Below the pieces are notes generated by a model. It was not told where the DNA came from and did not search any database. It saw only the letters and a program-made list of their open reading frames with translations. DNA of 56,267 nucleotides from Betaproteobacteria bacterium (GTDB lineage: Bacteria; Pseudomonadota; Gammaproteobacteria; Burkholderiales; Burkholderiaceae): assembly GCA_947453825.1 (NCBI GenBank), contig CANGHN010000011.1, positions 1 through 56,267 of the forward strand. The letters run 5' to 3'. Below are positions 14,200-23,133 of the stretch, in pieces. Position 1 is the first letter of the stretch, and each line of letters begins with the position of its first letter. The translations under genes and the position numbers were made by a program.

Positions 14200-14429
14200 T
14201 GAATTCTATGGAGAAAGTAATAGAACAATTAATGTAATCCAGTGTGTTTTACTAAGCTATTAGCTATCAAGCTAATATTTATACCTAAATCAATGATTTC
14301 ATTGATTTTTTGTATTGCAGCGCAACATTTATGCCAAACCCTCTCCCCCTTCTTCACATGAGCCACCCTTGAACTCATCTCACGGCACAATAGAGCCTTT
14401 CGACTCAAACCTTTTCTGGAGTAATTAGC

Positions 14430-16124
14430 ATGAAACGCCTTAATGAACGCTCGCGCATGGTCACCGAAGGGGTTGCTCGCGCACCTAATCGTTCGATGTA
14501 TTACGCAATGGGTTACGAAGAAAAGGATTTCGTAAAGCCAATGGTTGGTGTTGCCAATGGCCACTCGACCATCACTCCTTGTAATAGTGGTTTACAGAAA
14601 TTAGCTGACGCCGCTGTTGAAGCTCTTGAAGCAGCTGGCGCAAAAGCACAAATATTTGGCACGCCAACCGTTTCTGACGGCATCGGTATGGGTACTGAGG
14701 GCATGAAGTATTCCCTCGTATCTCGCGAAGTGATTGCTGACAGTATTGAAACTTGCGTGAATGGCTTGTGGCAAGACGGCGTAGTTGTCATCGGTGGTTG
14801 CGATAAAAATATGCCAGGTGGCATGATGGCGATTGCGCGCACCAACGTTCCTGCAATTTATGTTTATGGCGGCACAATTAAACCAGGTCATTACAAAGGC
14901 AAAGATCTCAATATTGTTTCTGCATTTGAAGCTGTTGGTGAATTTACTTCTGGCCGTATGAGTGAAGAAGACCTCAAAGGTGTAGAGCAACATGCCTGTC
15001 CAGGTAGCGGTTCCTGTGGTGGTATGTATACCGCTAACACCATGAGCTCTTCCTTTGAAGCCCTAGGCATGAGCCTTCCCTACTCTTCCACCATGGCGAA
15101 CGAAGATGCCGAGAAGGTGGCTAGTGCCGCTGAGTCCGCACGCGTATTGGTTGAAGCAATTAAAAACAATCTCCGCCCACGTGACATCATTACCAAAAAA
15201 TCCATTGAGAACGCAGTGAGCGTCATCATGGCTGTTGGTGGATCTACCAATGCAGTATTGCATTTCTTGGCTATTACCAGCGCTGCTGAAATCGATTGGA
15301 CGATTGATGACTTCGAGCGTATTCGTAAACGTGTTCCAGTAATCGTGGATATGAAACCATCTGGCACTTACCTTGCAACCGATTTGCATCAAGCCGGTGG
15401 TATTCCACAGGTAATGAAGATTTTGCTTGACGGCGGTTTGCTGCACGGTGATTGCATGACCATCACCGGCAAAACGATTGCTGAAGTATTGAAAGATGTG
15501 CCATCAGTGCCACGCGCCGATCAAAAAGTGATTCGCACTTTAGATAATCCTTTGTATAAGCAAGGTCACTTAGCAATCTTGAAGGGTAATATTTCTCCAG
15601 AGGGTTGTGTAGCGAAGATTACTGGCCTCAAGAACCCATCTATTACTGGTCCAGCCCGCGTATTTGATTCTGAAGATGATGCAATGGCAGCCATCATGGC
15701 GCAGAAGATCAAGGATGGTGACATCGTGGTCATTCGTTATGAAGGTCCTAAGGGTGGTCCTGGTATGCGTGAGATGTTAGCTCCAACTTCAGCCCTCGTT
15801 GGCCAAGGCCTAGGCGAGTCCGTTGGTCTCATTACCGATGGGCGCTTCTCTGGTGGCACCTGGGGTATGGTTGTTGGTCACGTTGCTCCTGAAGCCTATG
15901 TTGGCGGAACAATCGCCCTCATTAACGAAGGCGACTCAGTAACTATCGATGCGCATAAGCTTCTCATTCAACTCAATGTAAGTGATGAAGAGATTGCAAA
16001 ACGTCGCGCAGCCTGGAAACAGCCCAAGCCACGCTATACCCGCGGCCTCTTGGCAAAATATGCAAGCCTAGCAAGTAGTGCTAGCAAAGGTGCTGTTACA
16101 GATCTGAACTTAGATCTGACCTGA
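14430..16124 (+). CDS. ilvD: dihydroxy-acid dehydratase
   Basis: A 564-residue Fe-S dehydratase for the third step of valine and isoleucine synthesis (and pantothenate precursor supply). Cluster cysteines are visible in [13 protein letters not shown] and [18 protein letters not shown], and the C-terminal [18 protein letters not shown] signature is present. It starts [10 protein letters not shown] at an ATG with TGGAG about nine bases upstream. Length and motifs match the short bacterial/archaeal [2Fe-2S]-type branch better than the ~610-residue E. coli type, although the cluster type is inferred. It ends at its own strong terminator. Confidence 0.96.
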   Translation: MKRLNERSRMVTEGVARAPNRSMYYAMGYEEKDFVKPMVGVANGHSTITPCNSGLQKLADAAVEALEAAGAKAQIFGTPTVSDGIGMGTEGMKYSLVSREVIADSIETCVNGLWQDGVVVIGGCDKNMPGGMMAIARTNVPAIYVYGGTIKPGHYKGKDLNIVSAFEAVGEFTSGRMSEEDLKGVEQHACPGSGSCGGMYTANTMSSSFEALGMSLPYSSTMANEDAEKVASAAESARVLVEAIKNNLRPRDIITKKSIENAVSVIMAVGGSTNAVLHFLAITSAAEIDWTIDDFERIRKRVPVIVDMKPSGTYLATDLHQAGGIPQVMKILLDGGLLHGDCMTITGKTIAEVLKDVPSVPRADQKVIRTLDNPLYKQGHLAILKGNISPEGCVAKITGLKNPSITGPARVFDSEDDAMAAIMAQKIKDGDIVVIRYEGPKGGPGMREMLAPTSALVGQGLGESVGLITDGRFSGGTWGMVVGHVAPEAYVGGTIALINEGDSVTIDAHKLLIQLNVSDEEIAKRRAAWKQPKPRYTRGLLAKYASLASSASKGAVTDLNLDLT

Positions 16125-16145
16125 TATAAGAGCAAGCAATAAAAC

Positions 16146-16177
16146 AAAAGCCCCTGAATAAAATCAGGGGCTTTTTT
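16146..16177 (+). terminator. rho-independent terminator between ilvD and the copper operon
   Basis: The stem GCCCCTGA with TCAGGGGC (loop ATAAAA) is flanked by AAAA and TTTTTT, so it can end both ilvD (plus) and the converging PCuAC gene (minus). Confidence 0.93.
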
Positions 16178-16196
16178 ATTAGCTACCTCAAGGGGA

Positions 16197-16679
16197 TTAA
16201 TGCTTATCGTGCATCGCTCCCATTGCATTTACGGGAAGCTTTACCTCTACCTCGCCTGCTTTAGCAAACTTCAGCTTTACTGGAACGGTTTGACCAGCAG
16301 CAAAGGGGCCTTTTAGGTTCATGAACATCAAGTGGTAGCCACTTGGCTTGAGTTCTACAGCGCCATTGGGAGGTACAGCAATATCTTTTACCTGGCGCAT
16401 TTTCATGACGTTGCCGTCCATAGCCATTTCATGCAATTGCACTTCTCCTGCAGCAGGAGAGCTTGCAGATACCAGCTGATCTCCAGAGCTACCTTTGTTT
16501 TCAATCTTCATAAACCCACCCGCTACCTGCTGACCTGGTGCAGTAGCACGTGTGTAGGCATTTTCAATTTTGATTGCATTAGTAGAGACAGTCTTTGAGA
16601 CATCCTGAGCCATTAATGATCCGCAGAATCCCAAACCGAGAATGCTTATAAATAGCGTTTTTAATAATGATCTTTTCAT
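16197..16679 (-). CDS. periplasmic copper chaperone PCu(A)C
   Basis: A 160-residue PCuAC-family protein. A signal peptide covers residues 1-24 (ending SLMAQ). The copper site fits the family pattern H-x10-M-x21-H-x-M exactly: His83, Met94, His116 and Met118. Family members carry Cu(I), and sometimes Cu(II), in the periplasm and can deliver it to the CuA centre of cytochrome oxidase. The C-terminal tail is also His/Met-rich (NAMGAMHDKH). It has a strong own ribosome-binding site (AAGGAGAGG) and is the last gene of the five-gene minus-strand operon, 32 bases after the TlpA-like gene. Confidence 0.94.
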   Translation of the reverse strand: MKRSLLKTLFISILGLGFCGSLMAQDVSKTVSTNAIKIENAYTRATAPGQQVAGGFMKIENKGSSGDQLVSASSPAAGEVQLHEMAMDGNVMKMRQVKDIAVPPNGAVELKPSGYHLMFMNLKGPFAAGQTVPVKLKFAKAGEVEVKLPVNAMGAMHDKH

Positions 16680-16711
16680 TTACCTCTCCTTAAATAATCT
16701 TGCCAAATCCC

Positions 16712-17188
16712 TTATGCGCCAATGGCATACCACTGCTTTAATTTCTCAAAATCCATACTGCCGGTCTTGCGAATAACTTTTCCATTCTTATCAATTAATA
16801 GTGTCATTGGCGTTTCACCACGCCACTTGGGATCAATCTCATAACGCAAAGCATCGTCAAAAGGCGATGCCAAAGTGAAGTTACCGACAGGATTGACATT
16901 AGCGGCTGTGAGCATCTTGGATGCACTCTCCGAGGGAACATCATCAACCTGAATAAAGATAATTTTGGCGTTTTTATTTTGACTTAGAAATTTTCCCCAT
17001 AGCGGCATTTCTTTTGCGCAAGGCGAGCAAGTAACGCCCCAAAAATGGATGACAACAGGTTGCCCAGCATAAGGTTTAGTAACAGTCTTCCAATCGCCCT
17101 TTTGATATGGCTTTAATGCACTACTCTGGGCATATGCAGACTGCATAAATGCCAAGAGGACAAATAAGATACTAAGTAGTTTCTTCAT
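16712..17188 (-). CDS. TlpA-like periplasmic thioredoxin
   Basis: A 158-residue thioredoxin-fold protein. A signal peptide covers residues 1-20 (AYAQ), and the redox motif Cys54-Ser-Pro-Cys57 sits in HFWGVTCSPCAKEMP. A cis-Pro loop follows (GETPMTLLIDKNGKV). TlpA- and Sco-like proteins keep copper-binding cysteines reduced during cytochrome oxidase assembly. Beside PCuAC, that role, or reducing the cysteines of the neighbouring propeller protein, is a reasonable inference. Its ATG overlaps the upstream gene's stop codon by one base, so translation is probably coupled. Confidence 0.9.
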   Translation of the reverse strand: MKKLLSILFVLLAFMQSAYAQSSALKPYQKGDWKTVTKPYAGQPVVIHFWGVTCSPCAKEMPLWGKFLSQNKNAKIIFIQVDDVPSESASKMLTAANVNPVGNFTLASPFDDALRYEIDPKWRGETPMTLLIDKNGKVIRKTGSMDFEKLKQWYAIGA

Positions 17189-18435
17189 TATTTTGAGTTT
17201 AATGGAATCAATTGATACCCATCTTCACGAGTGAGCCATGAGAGATAAACCTCTTTTCCATGACTGACCAGCAAAGGATGATCACTATATCCAGCCGTAG
17301 CACTGATTACCTTTGGGGCTGACCAACTCTTTCCATCATCAAGTGATTGTTTTAGGTATACAGAAGTTTTCGCGCCATCAAACCCTTTCCAGACTAACCA
17401 AACGGATTGGTCGATTGCTAACAAATAAGGTCTTGATACATTCGCATTTTCCGCGCCAATTCTTTGGGGTTTGGAATAGGCTTCATCTTGATTGCTAGAG
17501 CTGGCATAAAAAACACCGGAGCGAGCACTACCCTGTGTAAACCAGGCTACATGGATTTTTCCTGAGTTCGATATAGCGATAGTTGGCCCATGATGCGGGC
17601 AAGCATCCGTTTTCCACTCATCTCGAGCAACGCGTTGCGTCTTGCTAGCACCCATTGGCGTAATGATCTGGGTCGCATGATCCCGAATACCACCGGGGAA
17701 TATTGCGCGATAAATAATACCGACTCCGCCCTGGGGATCTAAGCTAGCCCCGATACGACAGCACTCACAACTAGCTTCATTGGCAATTAATTCTGGAGCA
17801 AAACTATTGCCACTATCATTAGAAAATGAATAGGCTATGGATCCACCTAGACGTTGCTGCCCCGACTTCTTGGCATCAGCCACTAAGCGCTTATCAATCC
17901 ATGCAATAAAGATAGAACTGTTAGGGAGAATAACGACCGAAGGAAAGCGCTGACTAGAACTGTCTTTTATCAAAGATTGGGGCTGAGAAAACGTTTTTCC
18001 ACCATCAGAGGATCTTGCAATATTGATCTGGGCATTCCAGTTGGAATCTTTGAAGAATGCATAAGCCAACAGTGCATTGCCAGTCTTGTCAGCAACAATT
18101 TGTGCGCGTGCATCAGCACCTGCATCCAAAGACTTCCCATGCTCAGCAACAACTACGGGAGTAGAAAATGTTTTTCCCTTGTCCATCGACTGGGCAACAG
18201 AAACCACACCGCCCCCAGTCCATGCCAACAATAACTTACCATCTGCCATAAAGAATGGGGTTGCTGCATTTGCGCAATCCAATCCAGACCCAGTGCAAGC
18301 GGTAGGCTTTGCAAGAGAGGCACTCATCATGTGAGATGAGTGATCCATTTGGGCAAACGCAGAATTAAATGCGACCAACCCCAAAACACCCATGAAGAGA
18401 GCTTTAAACGATAGATGGAAAGAGGATTTAAGCAT
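17188..18435 (-). CDS. secreted BNR-repeat beta-propeller protein with Cys/His motifs
   Basis: A 415-residue sialidase-fold protein. Residues 1-29 are a signal peptide; the mature protein begins with a His/Met cluster (MDHSSHMM, 30-37). Four Asp-box repeats are visible: SMDKGKTF (~83), SSDGGKTF (~142), SNDSGNSF (~205) and SLDDGKSW (~364), suggesting a six-bladed propeller. Inserted between blades are Cys47 and Cys54, a CECC motif (Cys223, 225, 226) and CPHH (Cys279, His281, His282). The Arg triad of true sialidases is not evident. These motifs look suited to metal binding, and it is coupled by one-base overlaps to a TonB receptor before it and a TlpA-like protein after it. Automatic naming as a sialidase would probably be misleading. 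Confidence 0.75.
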   Translation of the reverse strand: MLKSSFHLSFKALFMGVLGLVAFNSAFAQMDHSSHMMSASLAKPTACTGSGLDCANAATPFFMADGKLLLAWTGGGVVSVAQSMDKGKTFSTPVVVAEHGKSLDAGADARAQIVADKTGNALLAYAFFKDSNWNAQINIARSSDGGKTFSQPQSLIKDSSSQRFPSVVILPNSSIFIAWIDKRLVADAKKSGQQRLGGSIAYSFSNDSGNSFAPELIANEASCECCRIGASLDPQGGVGIIYRAIFPGGIRDHATQIITPMGASKTQRVARDEWKTDACPHHGPTIAISNSGKIHVAWFTQGSARSGVFYASSSNQDEAYSKPQRIGAENANVSRPYLLAIDQSVWLVWKGFDGAKTSVYLKQSLDDGKSWSAPKVISATAGYSDHPLLVSHGKEVYLSWLTREDGYQLIPLNSK

Positions 18436-20639
18436 TAGAAGATGATACGCGCACCAACAGTGATGGATTGTGGTTGACCAAGTGTATAACTCGCCTGAGA
18501 TGTCGCTGCGTTATAGGTGATATAGGTTCTATTAAACAAGTTAACCACCGAAGCAAATACTGATGCTTGAGGAGTCACTTGATAATTGGCTCTCAACCCA
18601 ATAACAGCATAGGATGGAACGGGTAAGGTGTGTGGAGTATCCATCCATGAATTACCGATATAGCGAACATTCGCACTAATGCTAGTTTTCTCATATGGAG
18701 AGTAAGTTAATGCAGCGTACCCCATATTTTGGGGAACACCACCAACCTGACTGCCCACCGGATTTAATTTGGGATCTACCCCGGCACCTATAGAAGTAAG
18801 AATGGTGTTTGTCAGGGTATAAGTTCCATCTATCGCCCAATGAGGATTGAGATCATGATGAGCCTGGACTTCCAGACCCTGGCTCTGTAGATTTTGATTA
18901 TTACCATAGAGAGTTACCGTCTGCCCAGTACATACTGTGCTTGGGCAACCATTTGCTAGAGCGGCAGCAGTGGTAATTTGTGGGTTATAAACCGCATTAG
19001 AGAGCATTGATCTAAAACCAGTCACCTGAACAAAGCCAGCACTCCATCTGTAGTCTGTTCCAACCTCATATCCCGTCATATTTTCGGGGGTCAAATTGGG
19101 ATTGGAAAGGCTCACGGATGTAGAGCTAGCATATGATCGAATAGTGTTATTGAGTCCTGGAGCATGAAAACCTTGATAAGCTGCGGCCCTAAAATCCAGC
19201 TCTTTGGTGGCCTGTAAAAGCAAGCCTAAGTTAGGACTAAATTTGTATACAGTTTGATTTGGGACGCTTGTATATCCGGGAACATTGTTGCTACCAGCCA
19301 GCCAATATGTAGGTGTTTGACTCTGCCACTGATCCTCACGAAGTGTTAGGGTAGTCTGTAGAGGAATATAGCTCGCCTTAGATTTAAGTTGCGTCATAAC
19401 GCCATAAAACTCTTGCTGACCTTTAGCGTACGCAGAGGATGTCATGGTGCCAGGCTGATTACTATTTGAGCTCAATGCACTGAAGGAGTTAGTTAAATTC
19501 TGTGCGGCAACCTGCCTTCCATCCACACCAAACATAACTTCGTCTATTGCGAAATCATTAAATTTCTGTATTGATTTTGCAGAGGCGCCAACCGTTGAAA
19601 AGGGATTTGCGTAATTTGAACTTATATAAGCCGATGCAGGCGGAGAATTAGAAACATTTTGTTGCCATAAATTGCCATTTTCATAGAATGCATTAGCTTC
19701 AACTCTATGATCACTACCTAAACGAGTCACAACACCAGTAGAAAAAGTCGTTTGCTGCATTGTTTTAGGTGCAAAGGAATAGCCTGGTCCTGATAAATTG
19801 GTGAAGTTGTGGGATCCGATTTTAAAAAATGCATCGGTATCTGAATTTAATTTCAATGACCCATCTAGGCGGTAGTTTGCAGCGTTCGCGCTTGCCGGAC
19901 CTATGCCTGGCAGCAAAGGCGCAGCCTGATTTGAAAGCACAGGGGTAGTTTTCTTGTTGGGATAAGTGGTTGCAGGCGATATTGTTGGTTGCACGACGTA
20001 GCCATCGGTAGCAAAGTAGTCTGCAGAAACACGGAGCCTCAATACGTCGTTAATGGCCATCTCTTTTGATGCTGCTACATTTCCAGTACCATAAGAGCCG
20101 TAACTAGCTGACGCCTCTCCTTTATTTTCGTTAATTGGCCTGGTAGTAATATTAATTACGCCTCCCATTCCCATATTTCCATATAGGTTTGAGACACCAC
20201 CACGAATAAATTCAACATCTTCAATGGCTGATAAAGGTGCGCGGTTCCATTCAACCGTTCCATACATTGCGTTATTGGCTGGCACACCATCAATCAATAC
20301 AAGGGTTCGTTGCGTACCTAGACCACGTACATTTAAGCTTTGACCCGTTACATCTTTTTCATAATAGGGCGTGTCATTTAAAAACACGCTTGATTGATTT
20401 TTTAATACCTGATCAATCGTTTGATTGGGATTATTTTTAATATCTTCATTGGTGAGAATGGATGTATTTTGAGTCATATCCTTCAATTCAGTGCCAACCA
20501 GGCTAGCACTAACAACGACATCGCCAATCTTTTGACCATACTCCGGTGGAATTACTTGAGCTCTAGGCACGCCACTAATCAGGATTGATCCAAATATCAA
20601 TCCAATACAAATACTGATTTTTCTTTGCTTTAACAACAT
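18435..20639 (-). CDS. TonB-dependent outer-membrane receptor, probable copper substrate
   Basis: A 734-residue receptor. A signal peptide covers about residues 1-28. A TonB-box-like DVVVSAS lies at about 43-49. The plug domain (~55-170) has TIDQVLKNQSSVFL, VRGLGTQRTLVLIDGVPANN and the SNLYGNMGMGGVINITTRP motif. The rest forms the 22-strand barrel ending in a terminal Phe (GARIIF). It imports some ligand through the outer membrane using TonB energy. No ligand can be read from the sequence. The copper assignment rests on its operon partners (PCuAC, TlpA, DUF2946) and on copper receptors of this class such as OprC/NosA. It overlaps the next gene by one base. Confidence 0.85.
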   Translation of the reverse strand: MLLKQRKISICIGLIFGSILISGVPRAQVIPPEYGQKIGDVVVSASLVGTELKDMTQNTSILTNEDIKNNPNQTIDQVLKNQSSVFLNDTPYYEKDVTGQSLNVRGLGTQRTLVLIDGVPANNAMYGTVEWNRAPLSAIEDVEFIRGGVSNLYGNMGMGGVINITTRPINENKGEASASYGSYGTGNVAASKEMAINDVLRLRVSADYFATDGYVVQPTISPATTYPNKKTTPVLSNQAAPLLPGIGPASANAANYRLDGSLKLNSDTDAFFKIGSHNFTNLSGPGYSFAPKTMQQTTFSTGVVTRLGSDHRVEANAFYENGNLWQQNVSNSPPASAYISSNYANPFSTVGASAKSIQKFNDFAIDEVMFGVDGRQVAAQNLTNSFSALSSNSNQPGTMTSSAYAKGQQEFYGVMTQLKSKASYIPLQTTLTLREDQWQSQTPTYWLAGSNNVPGYTSVPNQTVYKFSPNLGLLLQATKELDFRAAAYQGFHAPGLNNTIRSYASSTSVSLSNPNLTPENMTGYEVGTDYRWSAGFVQVTGFRSMLSNAVYNPQITTAAALANGCPSTVCTGQTVTLYGNNQNLQSQGLEVQAHHDLNPHWAIDGTYTLTNTILTSIGAGVDPKLNPVGSQVGGVPQNMGYAALTYSPYEKTSISANVRYIGNSWMDTPHTLPVPSYAVIGLRANYQVTPQASVFASVVNLFNRTYITYNAATSQASYTLGQPQSITVGARIIF

Positions 20640-20691
20640 TTACTTCTCCACACAATATGACGACAACTTAGTTACGAATGTGTTGCCAACT

Positions 20692-20725
20692 GCATAGCTA
20701 GGCTATGCCCTAAGTTTTGTTTAGG
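20692..20725 (-). other. paired hairpins between the DUF2946 and TonB-receptor genes
   Basis: Two small inverted repeats lie in the 81-base gap: GCATAGC-TAG-GCTATGC (20692-20708) and CCTAA-N7-TTAGG (20709-20725), the latter touching the DUF2946 stop codon. No U-run follows, so they are more likely mRNA processing or stability elements than a terminator. Confidence 0.4.
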
Positions 20726-21092
20726 CTTGTGCTGGAGGTGCTGCTGAGGGAGGAGTTACCCAAACCGCGAGTGGTTTAGGGGATTGATAGAAAAGCTTTG
20801 GAAGCAATGCAAAAGAATTTGGCGCTGCAAATGTGAGGTTGGTATTAAATGCTGGGGTAATTGAACTATGCGTTACGCAATATGGACAAGGCTGCATTTG
20901 ATCTGCGAGATCTTGATCGCCAGTCTGAATTTCAATTTGCATCTTGCTGCCATCAACCGAACAAATCTCCATCGCAAAACCGTGACCACCCTTCACAAGC
21001 GAGACCGCTTGTGAAACTGCAGGGGCAAGTGCACTCATTGCAATAGCTGCGGCTGCAATCCAGTGAATGAGGCGGTTTTTATGAAAATTCAT
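20721..21092 (-). CDS. DUF2946-like small exported protein with CPYC motif
   Basis: A 123-residue protein, first gene of the copper-type operon. The N-terminal hydrophobic stretch (about 8-30, IHWIAAAAIAMSALAPAV) is a signal peptide or anchor. A conserved-looking Cys44 in EICS, a Cys69-Pro-Tyr-Cys72 motif and His75 follow, then a Pro-rich tail. DUF2946 members commonly show this C-x(n)-CPYC pattern and are found next to TonB receptors and copper genes; their biochemical role is not known. The Cys pair could bind copper or form a disulfide. No Shine-Dalgarno is seen. Confidence 0.75.
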   Translation of the reverse strand: MNFHKNRLIHWIAAAAIAMSALAPAVSQAVSLVKGGHGFAMEICSVDGSKMQIEIQTGDQDLADQMQPCPYCVTHSSITPAFNTNLTFAAPNSFALLPKLFYQSPKPLAVWVTPPSAAPPAQA

Positions 21093-21101
21093 GTTGTAAG
21101 A

Positions 21102-21129
21102 ATTTTATCTGATTTCTACCTCCAACCAA
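21102..21129 (-). promoter_or_regulatory. possible promoter of the copper-type operon
   Basis: On the minus strand TTGGTT (21124-21129) and TAAAAT (21102-21107) are separated by 16 bases, with the ATG nine bases further on, so the leader would be only one or two bases. I see no CueR- or CopY-like operator. Confidence 0.35.
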
Positions 21130-21163
21130 TCCTGCCAGGCTTTGCTTTATTTTGGGCAAATAA

Positions 21164-21185
21164 AAAGGGGTCCGAAGACCCCTTT
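21164..21185 (-). terminator. rho-independent terminator of the MFS gene
   Basis: A nine-base-pair stem (AAAGGGGTC with GACCCCTTT, loop CGAA) followed on the minus strand by TTTTTATTT, 19 bases past the stop of the MFS transporter gene. It separates that gene from the copper operon downstream. Confidence 0.9.
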
Positions 21186-21204
21186 GCTTAGGCTTAAGCG
21201 TGAA

Positions 21205-22467
21205 TTACATTGAAGCTGAACGCTCGATGAGTTTGCGACGCATTGGGCGCAATACAAACCAAGCCAAGATTGCAGCAGTGCCATTCAAAATACTAGCAAC
21301 CCAGAATACCGCTTCCCAGCCACCAGTCATTGTTGCTAAGACGCTAGATAAAGGCACTAACAATGAAGCCGTGCCCTTTGCTGTATAGAGGAGACCTGCA
21401 TTGCCAGCGGCGTAGGTTGAACCGAATGTATCTGCATTGGTTGATGGGAATAAACTATAAATCTCACCCCATGCAAAGAACACCAAACCAGTCAACAAAA
21501 CAAACATTACTGGATCACGGCCGAGGTAGTACAAACCAAGGATACCAAAGCACTCAAATGTGAAGCAAAGTGTCATTGTCTGCTCGCGACCAATCTTGTC
21601 AGATACCCAACCGAAGAAAGGACGTGTCAGGCCGTTTAATACACGGTCAACAGTCAGTGCGAAAGTCAATGCAGGCAATGCTAATCCCATCAAGCTCACT
21701 GTTACGCCAGCAATTTGGAAGTCTTTAGCAATGGGGCCTAACTGTGCAGTAGCCATCAAGCCACCAGCAGCCACCATCACGAACATCAGGTACATGATCC
21801 AGAACACTGGTTGCTTCACCATTTCCATTGGACGGAAATCCTTACGGGTTTGAGCAACAGTTGCTCTAGCTGTAGTGATAGCACTCTTAATAGGCTTTGA
21901 GAGCAGCAAGCTCAGGGCTATAACGATTGCACCCTGCCAGATACCAAAGTACCAGAAGGCATCTTGATAGCCTTGATTAGCAATCATGTTTGCAATTGGA
22001 ATAACAGTCAATGCAGAACCAGCACCAAAGCCAGCAGCTGTCATACCAGCAGCAAGGCCGCGGCGATCTGGGAACCACTTGAGCGCATTTCCTACGCAAG
22101 TACCGTAAACCGCACCAGCACCAACACCGCTCACAGCAGCTGCGATATAAAGCATTGTTAAGGTGTCTGCATGGGCATTCATCATCCAACCAAGGCCACA
22201 CAGCAGGCCACCACCAAATACCACCGGACGCGGGCCGAACTTGTCAACGAGGTAACCCTCGATTGGAACCAACCAAGTTTCAGTCAACACGAAAATAGTA
22301 AATGCAACTTGAATCGCTGCACGACCCCAACCAAACTTTGCATCAATTGGGTTTACAAATAAAGTCCAACCGTATTGCAAGTTTGCAATCATCGACATAC
22401 AAATAATGCCGATTAGTAGCTGAAACCAACGACCCCCTAAAGGTCCTGCAGTTTTCTCGCCGCTCAT
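21205..22467 (-). CDS. OxlT-like MFS carboxylate transporter
   Basis: A 420-residue major facilitator with about 12 membrane helices, resembling the oxalate/formate antiporter group (NLQYGWTLFVNPIDAKFGW near the start, EGYLVDKFGPRP and GWVSDKIGRE loops). The group exchanges small mono- or dicarboxylates across the inner membrane; the substrate here is unknown. The frame is open up to 22563, but I choose the ATG at 22467 because AGGAGA lies seven bases upstream and the extra 32 residues look unlike protein of this family. It is a single-gene transcript ended by its own terminator. The 261-base gap upstream shows an imperfect TGTGC-N6-GCACA repeat (22642-22657) of uncertain meaning. Confidence 0.9.
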   Translation of the reverse strand: MSGEKTAGPLGGRWFQLLIGIICMSMIANLQYGWTLFVNPIDAKFGWGRAAIQVAFTIFVLTETWLVPIEGYLVDKFGPRPVVFGGGLLCGLGWMMNAHADTLTMLYIAAAVSGVGAGAVYGTCVGNALKWFPDRRGLAAGMTAAGFGAGSALTVIPIANMIANQGYQDAFWYFGIWQGAIVIALSLLLSKPIKSAITTARATVAQTRKDFRPMEMVKQPVFWIMYLMFVMVAAGGLMATAQLGPIAKDFQIAGVTVSLMGLALPALTFALTVDRVLNGLTRPFFGWVSDKIGREQTMTLCFTFECFGILGLYYLGRDPVMFVLLTGLVFFAWGEIYSLFPSTNADTFGSTYAAGNAGLLYTAKGTASLLVPLSSVLATMTGGWEAVFWVASILNGTAAILAWFVLRPMRRKLIERSASM

Positions 22468-22676
22468 CCGAAATCTCCTATTTTTTCTTTGTGTCAAAAC
22501 TTGTTTCGCCCAAAAATTGGGATATGTGATTTTTAAGCATTCAGAGAATGGCGCCCTTGACAATCATCAAGATTTCTCTAAAACCCTACTGGTGATTACC
22601 CTTGCCATAAATAGAGGAGGATGCCAATTCCTCACTAGTTTTGTGCTTATGCGCACAGCTTTGAAAAACGTTAAGC

Positions 22677-22710
22677 AAAGAAAAAGCCACCTCATGGTGG
22701 CTTTTTCTTT
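22677..22710 (-). terminator. strong terminator of the 35-residue gene
   Basis: A perfect 15-base inverted repeat (arms 22677-22691 and 22696-22710, core AAAAAGCCACC with GGTGGCTTTTT, loop TCAT). It lies 18 bases past the stop of the small gene and is symmetric, so it can act in both directions. Confidence 0.93.
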
Positions 22711-22728
22711 ATCAGTAATTTATTTAAA

Positions 22729-22836
22729 TTACATGCCGCGGTAAGCGCCGTCAAAATCGTAGTGGCGAGTAGTTGGCTTTTGGCTTTTTTTACTTTCAGT
22801 AAAAAGCTGATTAATCATATTCAATAAAACAGTCAT
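22729..22836 (-). CDS. small protein of 35 residues, unknown function
   Basis: A short reading frame that begins MTVLLNMINQLFTESKKS and ends HYDFDGAYRGM. Support is strong for so small a gene: AAGGAGA lies six bases before the ATG, a TATAAT box with a -35-like TTGCAA lies upstream, and a perfect terminator follows the stop by 18 bases. The N-terminal half could form an amphipathic helix that lies on or in the membrane; the C-terminal half is polar and aromatic. I do not recognise a family. It is monocistronic and lies between the MFS and Tct transporter genes on the same strand, but nothing links it to them functionally. Confidence 0.75.
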   Translation of the reverse strand: MTVLLNMINQLFTESKKSQKPTTRHYDFDGAYRGM

Positions 22837-22849
22837 TTGAATCTCCTTA

Positions 22850-22892
22850 AGGGTTAGTACCTAGATTATAACCCTAATTTATTGCATTGCAA
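22850..22892 (-). promoter_or_regulatory. promoter of the 35-residue gene
   Basis: On the minus strand TTGCAA (22887-22892), 16 bases, then a perfect TATAAT (22865-22870). A seven-base inverted repeat, AGGGTTA (22850-22856) and TAACCCT (22869-22875), brackets the -10 and the expected transcription start, and may be an operator or a 5' hairpin. The remaining sequence up to 23072 shows no further gene. Confidence 0.6.
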
Positions 22893-23072
22893 TAATTAAT
22901 CAGGCTATCGAATAAATCCTAGAGATTGCTATTTAAATTTACTAACTTATTGATTTTATTGAATATAAATCCTATTTTCATAGATTACGCTAAGGCTATG
23001 TAGAAAAATTGAATGCGGATAAAGATTTGACTGCCTCCATAATATTTTTTTCAGTAAGAGCAAACAGTCATG

Positions 23073-23100
23073 AAAAAAAGGGGGGCTCATGCCCCCTTTT
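23073..23100 (-). terminator. rho-independent terminator of tctA
   Basis: The stem GGGGGC with GCCCCC and loop TCAT is followed on the minus strand by seven T, 34 bases past the tctA stop codon. Confidence 0.92.
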
Positions 23101-23133
23101 GCTTTACATCTAGCGCCTCTAAAAGATGTGGTT

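Noticed and set aside
22642..22657. TGTGC-N6-GCACA repeat upstream of the MFS gene
   Set aside because: Five-base arms are too short to separate from chance, and no regulator gene lies nearby. It is only mentioned with the MFS gene.
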